Notes under the pieces: model-generated
Databases searched by the model: none
What the model saw: the letters and a program-made list of their open reading frames with translations, nothing else
What the model was told of the DNA's origin: nothing
Made by a program: the position numbers and the translations under genes
Shown here: positions 53,701 through 64,000 of the stretch, one piece after another
Numbering within the stretch: position 1 is the stretch's first letter
How the letters are laid out: each line of letters starts with the position of its first letter
DNA from: Nemertoderma westbladi
Lineage: Eukaryota; Xenacoelomorpha; Nemertodermatida; Nemertodermatidae
Assembly: GCA_032718475.1 (NCBI GenBank)
Contig: JAUCBJ010001560.1
Coordinates: forward strand, 1-64,000
Direction: 5' to 3'
Length of the DNA stretch: 64,000 bases

Positions 53701-54343
53701 ACTTCCACTTGTAGGTTCAGGGCATACTTCCACTTGTAGGTTCAGGGCATACTTCACTTCCACTTGTAGGTTCAGGGCATACTTCCACTTGTAGGTTCAG
53801 GGCATACTTCACTTCCACTTGTAGGTTCAGGGCATACTTCACTTCCACTTGTAGGTTCACAGCATACTTCCACTTGTAGGTTCAGGGCATACTTCCACTT
53901 GTAGGTTCAGGGCATACTTCACTTCCACTTGTAGGTTCAGGGCATTTCACTTCCACTTGTAGGTTCAGGGCATACTTCCACTTGTAGGTTCAGGGCATAC
54001 TTCACTTCCACTTGTAGGTTCAGGGCATACTTCCACTTGTAGGTTCAGGGCATACTTCACTTCCACTTGTAGATTCAGGGCATTTTTCACTTCCACTTGT
54101 AGATTCAGGGCATACTTCCACTTGTAGGTTCAGGGCATACTTCACTTCCACTTGTAGGTTCACGGCATACTTCCACTTGTAGGTTCAGGGCATACTTCAC
54201 TTCCACTTGTAGATTCAGGGCATTTTTCACTTCCACTTGTAGATTCAGGGCATACTTCCACTTGTAGGTTCAGGGCATACTTCACTTCCACTTGTAGGTT
54301 CACGGCATACTTCCACTTGTAGGTTCAGGGCATACTTCCACTT
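50736..54343. repeat. 25/30-bp minisatellite array, 3.6 kb
   Basis: Unit CTTCCACTTGTAGGTTCAGG then GCATA (25 bp), alternating irregularly with a 30-bp form that has an extra CTTCA (CTTCACTTCCAC). Well over one hundred units. Variants TTCACGG, TTCACAG and TAGATTC mark sub-blocks. The right end is more homogeneous than the left. Small ORFs within are shadows. Confidence 0.97.
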
Positions 54344-54345
54344 AT

Positions 54346-55082
54346 ACTAGAAAGCCAGCAAGCTGGCTTTAAACGAACCTGCCCCTCAAACCAGTACTCT
54401 GAGTGAGTGAAAATGAAAACTCGAAAATTGCCATCAATTCAACGATAGAAACACCAGCTGCTGCGCTGCTGGTACTCATGTGGGCCAAGTAAGCTACTAC
54501 TATTTATTGAATGGATAGCCCAAACTGCAGATAAGTATATTACTTGCCAAATTTATTACTATCTCACTCTAACCCAGACAGTAATCAAATATCAACTGTT
54601 ATTTTGTATAATGTATTACCCCGTAAGCTGAATTCCCAGTGAAACCTATGGGAATATCTTTGTAAGCACCGGGCCGTTCAAATGTTTTTTAGGTTGATAG
54701 GTTGATGATAAAGAATGAGGAGGAACCCAACTAACACTACGTTTGTCTATGGACGCTCTCCTTATAGCCAGCGTGCTGGCTTTTCTAGTTGAATAATATT
54801 ATTCTGCAACCAAATAATTTACTCTTTTAGACGAATTAGTGCGTTTTTTGCCGGACTAACAAATTTTGGCGACGTTCTGTACGAGATTGGCGATATTTGA
54901 AAAGATTCTGAGGCTCAAATATGTTGTTCAAATGACTGAATAGCCCAAATAAAAAAGTTGGTGCATACTCGACGAGTTGAAATCGGTAAAATTCGACATT
55001 AAATTTTCAAAACCTGCTATTTTTCAGTGATCCCGTGATCGAAACCCCACAAAAAATATACAGTCTTGTGCGCAACCAAAAT
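54346..55082. repeat. Dispersed repeat with terminal hairpins, copy 1
   Basis: Shared with 63266-64000. It begins ACTAGAAAGCCAGCAAGCTG with a palindrome AAAGCCAGC-AA-GCTGGCTTT. At about 54771-54789 lies a second hairpin, AGCCAGC-GT-GCTGGCT, then TTTTCTAGT, the inverted match of the start. The 444-bp part 54346-54789 could be a MITE; similarity nevertheless continues on to about 55082. The element starts immediately after the 25-bp array. Confidence 0.85.
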
Positions 55083-55176
55083 CTATGTAGAGTTTGTTAT
55101 TAAAATTTTTGCGTACCTGCTTGAATTTTTGAGATATTGGATGGTTATACACACATACACAGATAACCACATCGTG

Positions 55177-55297
55177 TTTTTGAACGGCTCAACTCTTGAC
55201 AAAAACTACCCTGGCCTATTAATAGGCAGGTTCGTTATTTTGAACGGCTCAACTCTTGACAAAAACTACCCTGGCATATTAATAGGCAGGTTCGTTA
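55177..55297. repeat. 60-bp tandem duplication
   Basis: Two copies of a block TTTTGAACGGCTCAACTCTT with GACAAAAACTACCCTGGC, offset by exactly 60 bp (55181 and 55241), with one visible base change. Confidence 0.9.
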
Positions 55298-55869
55298 TGA
55301 ATTTATTTTAGAAGATATATTAATTCGCCGGGATGGCATTTACTTAACTTTTGTTTAGGACGGATCCGATACTTTATAAAGCTTCATTTCTATTTATTAA
55401 AATTATAGATAAAACTCAATAGGATAACTGTTGGTCTACGTATGATATATTTCGCAAATATTATTTTATTATAAATCTTAATGATACAATACAAAGATTA
55501 AATAACTCACCATTACCAATAAATTACACTAGCTAAAAAACTTGCTCCAACATTTCTCAGAGTAAATAATATGTGACTATACTGTGACTGTTATTTATAA
55601 TATGTGACTATAATGTGACTGTGACTACTGTACGTGTGTAACAAATAATGCACTGACTGTATAGTTTAGAGTTAACTAATAAATGAACTCCTAACTAAAA
55701 CAATTAAATTGACAATTATATATATCACTTTTAGCTTCGTTTAATGGCGCGTTATTTAAAACTATATTTCATGTAAAAAAAAATTAAATTATAGCAAACT
55801 TTCATGCACGATCACCTAATTATATAATAATTATAAGTTAAATTGTAGCTCCTTTTCAGCTTGAATAAA
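55298..55869. other. AT-rich intergenic stretch
   Basis: TGTGACTATA-type words repeat near 55570-55630. No gene is recognised. Confidence 0.4.
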
Positions 55870-56965
55870 TTGCTAAATTACCAAAGTCCATTTTTAAAAT
55901 TAGGCAACAGCTTATTTTTGGCCATAACTTCGCGAGTTTTGATCGTTGGGGGGTGTATATGATTTTATTATGTTTTCTCAACCAAAAACGTTGTGAAAAA
56001 ACACTATTTTTAAAAATTGTGTTTCAACATTCGACATTTTGCACTCTAATAGAGCAATAATTGGTGGTTTTAAAAATATATGGGTTTAGATGTTTTGATT
56101 TAGCGGCATCGCAATAATAAGTCTCAAATTCATCCTAATCGTTGTTTTTCTTAAATTTATCGGAATCGTGTAAATATACAACTCAGTTAAAATCGTTAAA
56201 TAAACGAATTGCCTTTCAACAATATGGTTAGATATGGTGGAAAGTTTCCATAGCAACAGACAAACTACAGAATTAATTGTTGATCTGCCTCTTAGGTTGC
56301 ATTGTTTTGGGATGTTTGAACGAACATAGAGTAGATAAAGATACCGGACAGTTGTAAATAGTAATAATACTGTGGCTGTAAAGGAACTAAATGCCAAGTT
56401 ATTAAAATAACGCGATAAGAAAACGAAAAAAACTTTTTGTAATAATATCTGTTAACGCACTCATTATAATGACGTCGATAAAAAAGTATCTCCAACCATA
56501 ATTGGCCCGTCTGCTGCCACTAATGCAATAGGTTTCCTTGGAAATGTTGAAAATAAATATCTGTTATAATTATACAACGTCTTACTAAATAAATATTAAA
56601 CAATTCATTCCTATATAATAATTACAGAAAAACAACGAATTTTATACACTTTAGACGTAATTATTGCAATGCTGCGAAATAAAAACTCTTAAACCAATAT
56701 ATTTTTGAAATCAGCAATTACTGATCTATTGGAGTGCAAAATCGCGAATGTTGGAACACAATTTTTAAAAAGATGCATTTTTTGACAGCGTTTTTTAATG
56801 AGAAAACATAATAAAATCCTAAAATTTGAAATGGATTTGAATAAAATGGTTATTATTCCGAACAGAATGATCCCAAAGTCACCTCACTATACGATTAAAA
56901 CTCGCGAAGTTATGGCAAAAAATAAGCTGCTGCCTAATTTTAAAAAATGGTCTTTAAATTTAAAT
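55870..56965. mobile_element. Inverted-repeat (foldback) element of about 1.1 kb
   Basis: Left arm about 55875-56075 and right arm about 56710-56960 are imperfect inverted copies: for example CCATTTTTAAAATTAGGCAA and CATAACTTCGCGAGTTTTGA on the left against the complements of GCGAAGTTATGGCAAAAAAT and CTGCCTAATTTTAAAAAATG on the right. Arms of 200 bp or so enclose about 640 bp without recognised genes. The 78-codon ORF at 56798-57034 lies within the right arm and is not called. Target duplication not resolved. Confidence 0.8.
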
Positions 56966-57407
56966 TGCCATTTAACTTTTGCACATAAAAATAAAAGTCT
57001 AAACAATACCTCAGTTCATTCAATAATATTTTAAACGACCACGAAATGTTTCTAAATATGCGCGCTTTGTCGAGGTTAGCACAAAATTGTTAAGAAAATG
57101 CTATATAAATAAATATTATCTCGTAGATATGATTAAATAGCATATTCTATGTAGAATAATATAGGCCTGGAGTAAACAGTTTTAAACTAAATTATTATAC
57201 ACCAATTAAAAATTAAGAACCATAAAGGAAAATTAAGTCCCTTTACTTGTTGGAATTAAGATTGATATGCAAAGTGCTATGTGAATAATTTTGGAAATAA
57301 ACTACTGTAGGTTGGAAGTTATTCTACAAACATCAAGTAGGCCTATATATGTATAACATCACAATAATATCAAACTTCCAAAATTATTCACAGGTATGGC
57401 TATGATG
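56966..57407. other. Intergenic, 3' of the three-exon gene
   Basis: AT-rich. Presumably contains the 3' UTR of the minus-strand gene. Two copies of a CAAACTTCCAAAATTATTCACA/TGTGAATAATTTTGGA-type inverted sequence lie at about 57279-57296 and 57373-57392. Confidence 0.4.
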
Positions 57408-57958
57408 TTATGAATCCCAGTTAGGCAATCCGGCCAAAGCGTTGTTGCTATGGTGAATGTGGGTGGAAGTAGGGTAACTGTTTGGCGACAGCAAACAACT
57501 GCTATCCATCTCCTGACAGTCGATGCCTAATTCATCGGAACCAATGGCCAAACGCTCATACTCAATGCCCATCTCCGGGGACTCTATAAATCCTTGATAA
57601 TCAATACCTAAATCCTGCGAGTCATTGCCTAACTCCTGCGACCCATTGCCTAACTCCTGCGACCCATTGCCTAACTCCTGCGACCCATTGACTAACTCAT
57701 GCGACCCATTGACTATCTCCTGCGACCCATTGACTATCTCCTGAGAGCTGCCTGCGCATATGTCGCTGCTCCGCCAGACATCCAGATCGAAGTTTGTATT
57801 ATAGCCAAAATCGGATTGGCTATGATCAGAACAGTAATTCGAGGATATATTAGAGTAAACCTTGGCGTCGCCATTCTGTAATTTGGCGAAACATGGGTCC
57901 TCTACAGGTAAACAGTTTGATAAGCTCATTCTTGGTTCGATTTCAAATGTTAAATCAT
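57408..57958 (-). CDS. Unknown three-exon gene, terminal exon
   Basis: Acceptor TAATGTTGCAG before 57958 and stop TAA at 57408. Read in phase it starts DDLTFEIEPRMSLSNCLPVE, then a Ser/Asn-rich part (FGYNTNFDLDVWRSS), then seven or eight 7-residue repeats of the kind NGSQELG (21-bp units at about 57610-57745), then acidic segments (PEMGIEYERLAIGSDELGID), ending in LAGLPNWDS. The repeats drift from IVNGSQE to LGNGSQE and LGNDSQD. No domain is recognised; low complexity suggests a disordered C-terminus. Confidence 0.7.
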
Positions 57959-58843
57959 CTGCAACATTAAGTTAAATAGTTATGTTGGGTAGGGCCTATG
58001 ATTCCTTTTCGAGTTAAGTCAATTTTAATCGAATGCCCATAACTAATAATAAATATAATATTGGTACTCCAACACCATGGATGTAAACGCTCCACCGACA
58101 ATCACAAATCTGAAACTGTAAACTGTGCTCTTGAATTTCGTGTTTTGGATAGAAAAGCTTTCCAGTGTAACCTGAACCTGTACTTCTAGTGATAATAAAC
58201 ATAAAGTAGCATTAATAATGGTCCTCGGATTTGGATGTGAGTTGTCGGCTTAGTGTTTACTTCACTCGCTCTCCATCCAGGTTACGGGTACGCAGTCAAA
58301 TTGTACATACTTGTGTCTTAGTTAGTTCTGATGGTTTTCAAGGAAAAAATTTAAATATCCCGGTTATTTTATTAAAAATTTTATAATTTTCAGTCTAAAT
58401 GCTACTCCTCTCGTTATTTTTTAATCAAATTATTTGAAATTTACCCAAAAAATTTAAAAAAAAAGTAAAAAATTAGTGAAAGAAAGTAAAACTAATTTTC
58501 TACTTTTTTTTTAATATGATATGAAACAAAGTTAGATGAATTCACTAAGGTTTACAAAAATTAGCGAGAAAAGGGGATTTTTCAAATAAAATTAAACCTT
58601 CCCGCAAAATTGATAGTCTCAATCTGACTGTCAATATGTAATAATTATGAATTTTAGTTACAGTGAGTTTTCGTGGTCGGTGATTTCATTCCGATGTCAG
58701 ATTGAGAAAATCTAGTCCGTCTATCTTCCAGGAACCACATTTATTCGGTAACATAATGTTAATTTGATTGCAATGAAAACATGTGATAGTAAAATCGTTA
58801 CAACTCCAAAAGTAAACATGATGGGAAGTACAGTAATACTTAC

Positions 58844-58882
58844 CGTACATATTATTATTCGCCATTAAATTCTGCAAAAAAT
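58844..58882 (-). CDS. Unknown three-exon gene, 39-bp microexon
   Basis: Acceptor TTGTTGTTAG and donor GTAAGT (58843 downward) bound 39 bases that read (G)DFLQNLMANNNMY(G), entered and left in phase 1. An alternative acceptor (TTTTTTGCAG) 11 bases further in would give a stop codon in the required phase, which supports the longer form. Intron lengths are 103 bp before it and 885 bp after it. Confidence 0.65.
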
Positions 58883-58985
58883 CTAACAACAAGGGTTTTT
58901 TTGGCATATAAAAGGTAACACCCCCCCCCCCCCCCCCCTCAATAATTTATTTGTGTATTACATAAATCATAAACCAATAACTCAC

Positions 58986-59703
58986 CAGGTACAGTTTCAA
59001 GATAAGAATTCCTCAAATTTGCTGTTGCCATGTCAGTTTCAAAGAACTGTCTATCCACACTACCCATGCCAGCAGTACCGTTCCACTGACAACCTTTAGC
59101 ACTTTCATTCCTGTCTTCCCTGTCTTCCCAGGGCCGTGTTACATTCGCACCCGGTGCGACAACTTTTCTATCTTGTTTTGCACCGCTGTTGTTTTGACCC
59201 AATTTCACAAGTTGTTTCGCCACCCCATCACATCCAATCTGTTTAATCCTACAGAGGTTTTGGCCACGTCGAGTAGCGCTTACATTTAGTTTCGTGTCGC
59301 TATCTATACGATCCCTTTTCGCCATAACGTCTTTCTCAAACAGCTTAACGCTGTTGTAATTTCGATCAGTTTCAGGCACGACATATTTTCGACTCAGTTT
59401 TCCGCCGTAGTCATTTGGTTTCAGTTTCGCCTTGCTTTGATTCAGTTTCGACCATTTGCAATTTCGAGCCAGATCAGTCTCATCCTCGCTGACACTTAGT
59501 TTCCCCACGGTGAGATTTCTACCCAATCTAGACTTGTCAACGCTTCGACCAAATTTCTTAATATTTTCAGTATTACCGGAACTAGGTAAGACGTTATCGG
59601 TCCCATCGTATTTCCTAACGGGCGCGCCAATGTCGAAAGATTGCCGGAAGACAACCCTCTTGGAACGCTGCGCCAGATCTGGCGATGTAGATTTTGAGCG
59701 GTT
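58986..59703 (-). CDS. Unknown three-exon gene, first visible exon
   Basis: 718 bp open in phase 0 from acceptor TTATCGCAG (59704-59706) to donor GTGAGT (58985 downward), leaving phase 1. It begins QNRSKSTSPDLAQRSKRVVF in context and includes FRQSFDIGAPVRKYDGTDNV, Lys/Asp-rich low-complexity sequence, VTRPWEDREDRNES and YLETVPG. A TTG at 59526 inside the frame is not a start. Total coding length over the three exons is 1308 bases (435 residues plus stop), with no phase conflict. Earlier exons or the start codon lie upstream and were not found. Function not recognised; the composition suggests a regulatory, phosphorylatable protein. Confidence 0.7.
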
Positions 59704-60084
59704 CTGCGATAATTAAATTAAAAGTATCGATACAAAATACGGAATTATGTACTACGAATGTGGGTAAATCTTATAAATATATTGGCCTGTTTCGTGCTAA
59801 TTACTAGTTTACACAAAGGATGATTTACGTTCGATTCATGCCTATAAGAGAGGGAATTGATTCAATGCTTTCGAAACCAACTGGACTGACAACTCATTCG
59901 AATTTGTTATTATTTATCAATCATAATTATTCATCAATGCGGCTGCTCAGTTCAGCACATAGTTAGGTTAGACAATAGCTCGCTCTATACCATGCTCTAT
60001 ACCATGCTTTATACCATGCTTTATTATACCTGTCTATATCTGTAGAACACCAAACCCTATTCTTAGCAGAGCTCAGGACTCCCA
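59704..60084. other. Intergenic or intronic
   Basis: Contains TATACCATGCT(C/T) short tandem units at about 59987-60022. No exon recognised. Confidence 0.4.
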
Positions 60085-60430
60085 AGATAATTATATCCAA
60101 CAGTGGTGGTCACTAGTGAGTTCTTCTCCCAAATCGCTGCTCTACGTTAAGTATTTGTTCCAGGAGGAATCCTACCTGAATGTTCTACACAGGTACCCCA
60201 GACTCTGTCGGTCGCTTGCGAGATTACTTACATAATCTCACTCCGTAATGATCGAGCAAGAAACATGGAATAGCACACCCCGTAATGAACGTTATTGCCC
60301 TGTCTGTATGTTTGCGGTCATTGAGGATGAATATCACTTTTTGCTAAAAGGCCCAGTCTATCAGGATCTCAGAGTAATTCATTTGTCTTCTCGTTACCAC
60401 GGTATTTAGTGCAATGCAGTCAGTGAATCC
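60085..60430 (+). pseudogene. LINE ORF2 C-terminal remnant
   Basis: Reading pieces: KYLFQEESYLNVLHRYPRLC (about 60148-60207), a stop, and then IEQETWNSTPRNERYCPVC followed by EDEYHFLLKGPVYQDLR (about 60250-60372). The C-x2-C...EDEYHF-x4-C/G-P-x-Y pattern is the C-terminal zinc-knuckle region of many non-LTR retrotransposons. Stops and length show decay. Confidence 0.65.
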
Positions 60431-62278
60431 ACCCATGTTCCGGCTGCTAATCTAACTTCAATTTTAAACTATTTTGATATTATTAAATATATTATTAAAA
60501 CTATTAATGATATTCAAATTGTTAATCAATCCATAATTTTATGTTTAAATTACTTATTAAATTAAATTAATAATTCAGTAATTATGTCATTTTTTCATTT
60601 TTTCATTTTTTTTTCATTTTAAAATAGCATCCGGCCATGGTGGTAGGGTTCCGGGACCACGTACATAGGTTCTACACGTACAGTAGTTGATTGTTGTGAC
60701 AGTATAAAGATGGTGTCTTCGTATCGGTACCAGAACTGTACAATTCCTGTTTCTCCTTAAAATACATACTGTTTTGACGTCTTGGCGATATGATTAACTA
60801 CGGTATATAGGCTGACCGGTGTATCGGTACCGTATACAGGTAATCAGTGTTGAAGTGAAAGTTATTGGTGGTGGTAGACCCCTAGTACTAAGTACAGGAC
60901 TTATTCATTACGCCCCAATGTAATATATAATAATTTCATGTGAACAGACTAGATTATATCTAAAATTACAGATTGATAATGAAAGATTTTGATTCCAAAA
61001 TTGTAACATTACTCAACGCCGTTAGTATTAAGAGCGAGTTGTTATTTAGCACTTTACAACAACTACATTAGTGTTGTATTGGCCTGCACATTTAGTATTG
61101 GTGTTGTAATATCCTTTGTTTGTGGTAACCAATGACGGTGAACTGTAAAGTTACGGCGTCATTGGTTACCACGTAAACAATAGGTGGTATTTAATATTAA
61201 TTGCCTGACAGCAAGAAAGGCCTACAGTACAGCATTACCTACCGGTAGCTATTAATAACCAGCAGCTATAAACTATTAACATGGCTCCAAACGCCACCAT
61301 AAATATAAGCTAATTTATTTATAACATAATTTATGTCATTTTTATATTTATTTATACAGCAACTAATATAATTTGTGCAGTTTCTATCACTTATAATGTG
61401 TATGTACAATCATTTCGTAATGTTACAATTATTCGGAATAAAACTACATACATACTTGTTGCAAAGTACTTTACAGTGTTTTGATCCTCGTGGATTTATT
61501 ATCACTCACTCACTAACGTTCGTTCGTATAACAAAGCCACTCGGATCATCACACTGTAAAGTTCTACTTTACACACAAGTATGTAAATAGTTATATTTAC
61601 CGCGTTAACCTTTAGTACTGTATGCTAACATAGCTCAGTTAGCAAGGTGTCCTGCTTTCTCATTCTTCCTTGTCTATAAATTCTTGATGGCGGCTAGAAT
61701 ATAGGATTACCCAACACAAAAGTAACAGAAACAAATTAAATTAGCTGACTAACAGTTAGGTCGGTCGCGTGGTCTGGGGCCATATTAAATCTGCGTTTGC
61801 GCTTTTTAATCTTTAGCGACGTAATGTAATCGCCGTCACATGGAGCCGCAGTCGTTGACACTGATTCTAAATTCAATATAAAAATACCTTAATTGGACAT
61901 CTCATAAATGAAAATCACCAAAACATTAATCGTGACTTCCGTGGTGTCCTTTGGGCGAAATGGTCTGTGTGCTAAGACAGACTTTGTTCTGTACATATTA
62001 TGTATAGTAATAAGATAAAACTATATAAATACATTTACCATTAGGCCACCACAAACCGACAACAATCGAACAAATCGATAACAATGGTACAAGGTAACCC
62101 ATGTGGGTGTAAAATTCGGAGGGGTGGGTTTTCGAGCCAAGATTTAACAAAATATTTGTTTTTTATTTAATCTGAAGCAACATTTAATGAGCATTTCAAA
62201 TCTTAAACTGGCTTTGCAAAATCCCCTTTAGTTCACGAGTTTTCGCCTTCATTGTTCATCTCTCACATGTAGACCTTT
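60431..62278. other. Intergenic, nothing recognised
   Basis: AT-rich, with TACCGGTA words and one imperfect inverted pair (GTGGTAACCAATGACG against CGTCATTGGTTACCACG, 61119-61172) that can form a 16-17-bp hairpin. No gene. Confidence 0.45.
61119..61172. repeat. Hairpin, about 16 bp arms
   Basis: GTGGTAACCAATGACG (from about 61120) and its complement CGTCATTGGTTACCAC (to about 61172) are separated by about 20 bases (GTGAACTGTAAAGTTACGG). Confidence 0.75.
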
Positions 62279-62896
62279 TCAATGATACTGGGCCTATTTG
62301 GGTGACTAACCTGGTCCCAATGATACTGGGCCTATTTGGGTGACTAACCTGGTCCCAATGACACTGGGCCTATATGGGTGACTAACCTGGTCCCAGTGAT
62401 ACTGGGCCTATTTGGGTGACTAACCTGGTCCCAATGACACTGGGCCTATATGGGTGACTAACCTGGTCCCAGTGATACTGGGCCTATTTGGGTGACTAAC
62501 CTGGTCCCAATGATACTGGGCCTATTTGGGTGACTAACCTGGTCCCAATGACACTGGGCCTATATGGGTGACTAACCTGGTCCCAGTGATACTGGGCCTA
62601 TTTGGGTGACTAACCTGGTCCCAATGACACTGGGCCTATATGGGTGACTAACCTGGTCCCAGTGATACTGGGCCTATTTGGGTGACTAACCTGGTCCCAA
62701 TGATACTGGGCCTATTCGGGTGACTAACCTGGTCCCAATGATACTGGGCCTATTCGGGTGACTAACCTGGTCCCAATGATACTGGGCCTATTCGGGTGAC
62801 TAACCTGGTCCCAATGATACTGGGCCTATTCGAGTGACTAACCTGGTCCCAATGATACTGGGCCTATTTGGGTGACTAACCTGGTCCCAATGATAC
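62279..62896. repeat. 38-bp minisatellite array, about 16 units
   Basis: Unit CAATGATACTGGGCCTATTT then GGGTGACTAACCTGGTCC (38 bp). Unit types (GATAC/GACAC, TTTGGG/TATGGG/TTCGGG) repeat in an order that implies a five-unit (190-bp) block duplicated once, followed by homogenised TTCGGG units. Confidence 0.95.
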
Positions 62897-63265
62897 TGCA
62901 GGAATGGGTTGACGAATTGCATCCTGATACCTTTGGAGACTATACCAATCAGGTTGTTGAATGTTGCTAGCATTCAACAGCTCTTTCAAATCGTTAATGT
63001 AGATAATAGCAAGTCTGAGAGTCTCATATTTGCTTAATCTGTAAATGAATATATTACTATATAGGTACAGAATCACTGCTTAGTTAAACAGAATATTGCA
63101 TGTGCAGCATGCAGAATCGCTGTCAGGATTCAATGTTCATTTTGACAAATGAGGCATCAACATCGGGAACATTTTATTGCCAAAACCCAACGCTACCATG
63201 AACCCTCCAAGGACGGAATGTCATGCCCGTCATTGACATTTTTTTTTATTTGACATTTTTTTTTT
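62897..63265. other. Intergenic, nothing recognised
   Basis: Ends in a T-rich run (about 63240-63265) just before the second copy of the dispersed repeat. Confidence 0.4.
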
Positions 63266-64000
63266 ACTAGAAAGCCAGCAAGCTGGCTTTAAACGAACCT
63301 GCCCCTCAAACCAGTACCATGAGTGAGAGAAAATAAAAACACGATAATTGCCATCAACTCAACGATAGAAACACCAGCTTCTGGTACTCATGAGGGCCTA
63401 GTAAGCTACTACTATTTATTGAATGGATAGCCCAAACTGCAGAGAAGTATATTACTTGCCAAATTTATTACTATCTAACTCTAACCCAGACAGTAATCAA
63501 ACATAAACTGTAAGTTTGTATAATGTATTACTCCACCAGATGAATAGCTCTTCCCAGTGAATCCTATGACAACATCTATAAGGTTACTCACTGCTATGTT
63601 AGGTGGGAGGGAGTTGATAATAATGAATGAGGAGGGACCCAACTAACACTACGTTTGTCTATGGACGGTCTCCTTATAGCCAGCCAGTTTACTGGCTTTT
63701 CTAGTTGAATCATATTATTCCGCAACTAAATAATTTACCCTTTTAGACGAATTTGTGCGTTTTTTTGCCGGACTAACAAATTTTGGCGACGTTCTGTGCG
63801 AGATTGGCGATATTTGAAAAGATTCTGAGGCTCAAATATGTTGCTCAAATGACTGAATATCTCAAATAAAAAAAGTTGGTGCATACTCGACGAGTTGAAA
63901 TCGGTAAAATTCGACATTAAATTTTCAAAACCTGCTATTTTTCAGTGATCCCGTGATCGAAACGCCACAAAAAATATACAGTCTTGTGCGCAACAAAAAT
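63266..64000. repeat. Dispersed repeat with terminal hairpins, copy 2 (runs off the window)
   Basis: Same layout as 54346-55082. The first hairpin is identical; the second reads AGCCAGT-TT-ACTGGCT (about 63682-63697) instead of AGCCAGC-GT-GCTGGCT. Continues to the window end. Confidence 0.85.

Noticed and set aside
50736-54343. CRISPR-like array
   Set aside because: Units are contiguous without unique spacers, and the genome is eukaryotic; the same holds for the other arrays.
56798-57034. 78-residue ORF
   Set aside because: Lies within the right arm of the inverted-repeat element and is AT-rich and unstructured.

Overview
The window is nuclear DNA of an animal, probably a marine invertebrate (inference). 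The grounds are spliced genes with canonical splice sites, a metazoan citron homologue, tRNA-derived SINE heads, non-LTR retrotransposon remnants, and about a third of the sequence in minisatellite arrays and mobile-element debris. The species cannot be named from the sequence.

Region 1 (1 to about 13.2 kb) is a Polinton/Maverick (adintovirus-like) element, cut at its left end by the window edge. All recognisable genes are on the + strand and open: protein-primed family-B DNA polymerase, a protein I read as a two-lobed TATA-binding-protein (TBP) fold, a small basic protein with a GG-hydrophobic tail (pX/pVI-like), an A32/FtsK-type packaging ATPase, a conserved Polinton-type small protein, an RVE integrase with a chromodomain-like tail, two tandem paralogues of the SN-motif (penton/minor-capsid-like) family, an unknown protein, a basic core-like protein, a double-jelly-roll major capsid protein, an adenain-like protease and a possible membrane protein. 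Replication, integration, packaging, maturation and capsid functions are all present. The TBP-like gene directly behind the polymerase is the most unusual component and may give the element its own promoter-recognition factor.

Region 2 (13.2 to 24.7 kb) holds short repeats, then a minus-strand alpha-kinase exon with about 19 copies of a 60-bp (20-residue) coding repeat. Two nearly identical 2.5-kb direct repeats (16786-19285 and 21833-24318) flank a minus-strand ORF of 463 residues. Splice phases allow this ORF and the alpha-kinase exon to be one gene whose tiny intron was filled by the first repeat copy.

Region 3 (24.5 to 31.8 kb) is a SINE head abutting a 66-bp minisatellite of 3.6 kb, then a 41-bp minisatellite of 2 kb. 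Region 4 (33 to 37.3 kb) is one 1440-codon minus-strand exon encoding a kinase-less citron (coiled coil, C1, PH, CNH). Region 5 (37.3 to 50.6 kb) is mostly non-coding: 68-bp and 41-bp satellites, LINE reverse-transcriptase fragments (one inside the 41-bp array), a small single-pass membrane protein ORF, a 1.15-kb foldback transposon with an 8-bp target duplication, and a possible THAP/P-type transposase remnant.

Region 6 (50.6 to 64 kb) has a second tRNA-like head abutting a 3.6-kb 25/30-bp array, a dispersed repeat with self-complementary hairpins (two copies), a 1.1-kb inverted-repeat element, a three-exon minus-strand gene of unknown function with consistent splice phases, a LINE 3'-end remnant and a 38-bp minisatellite.
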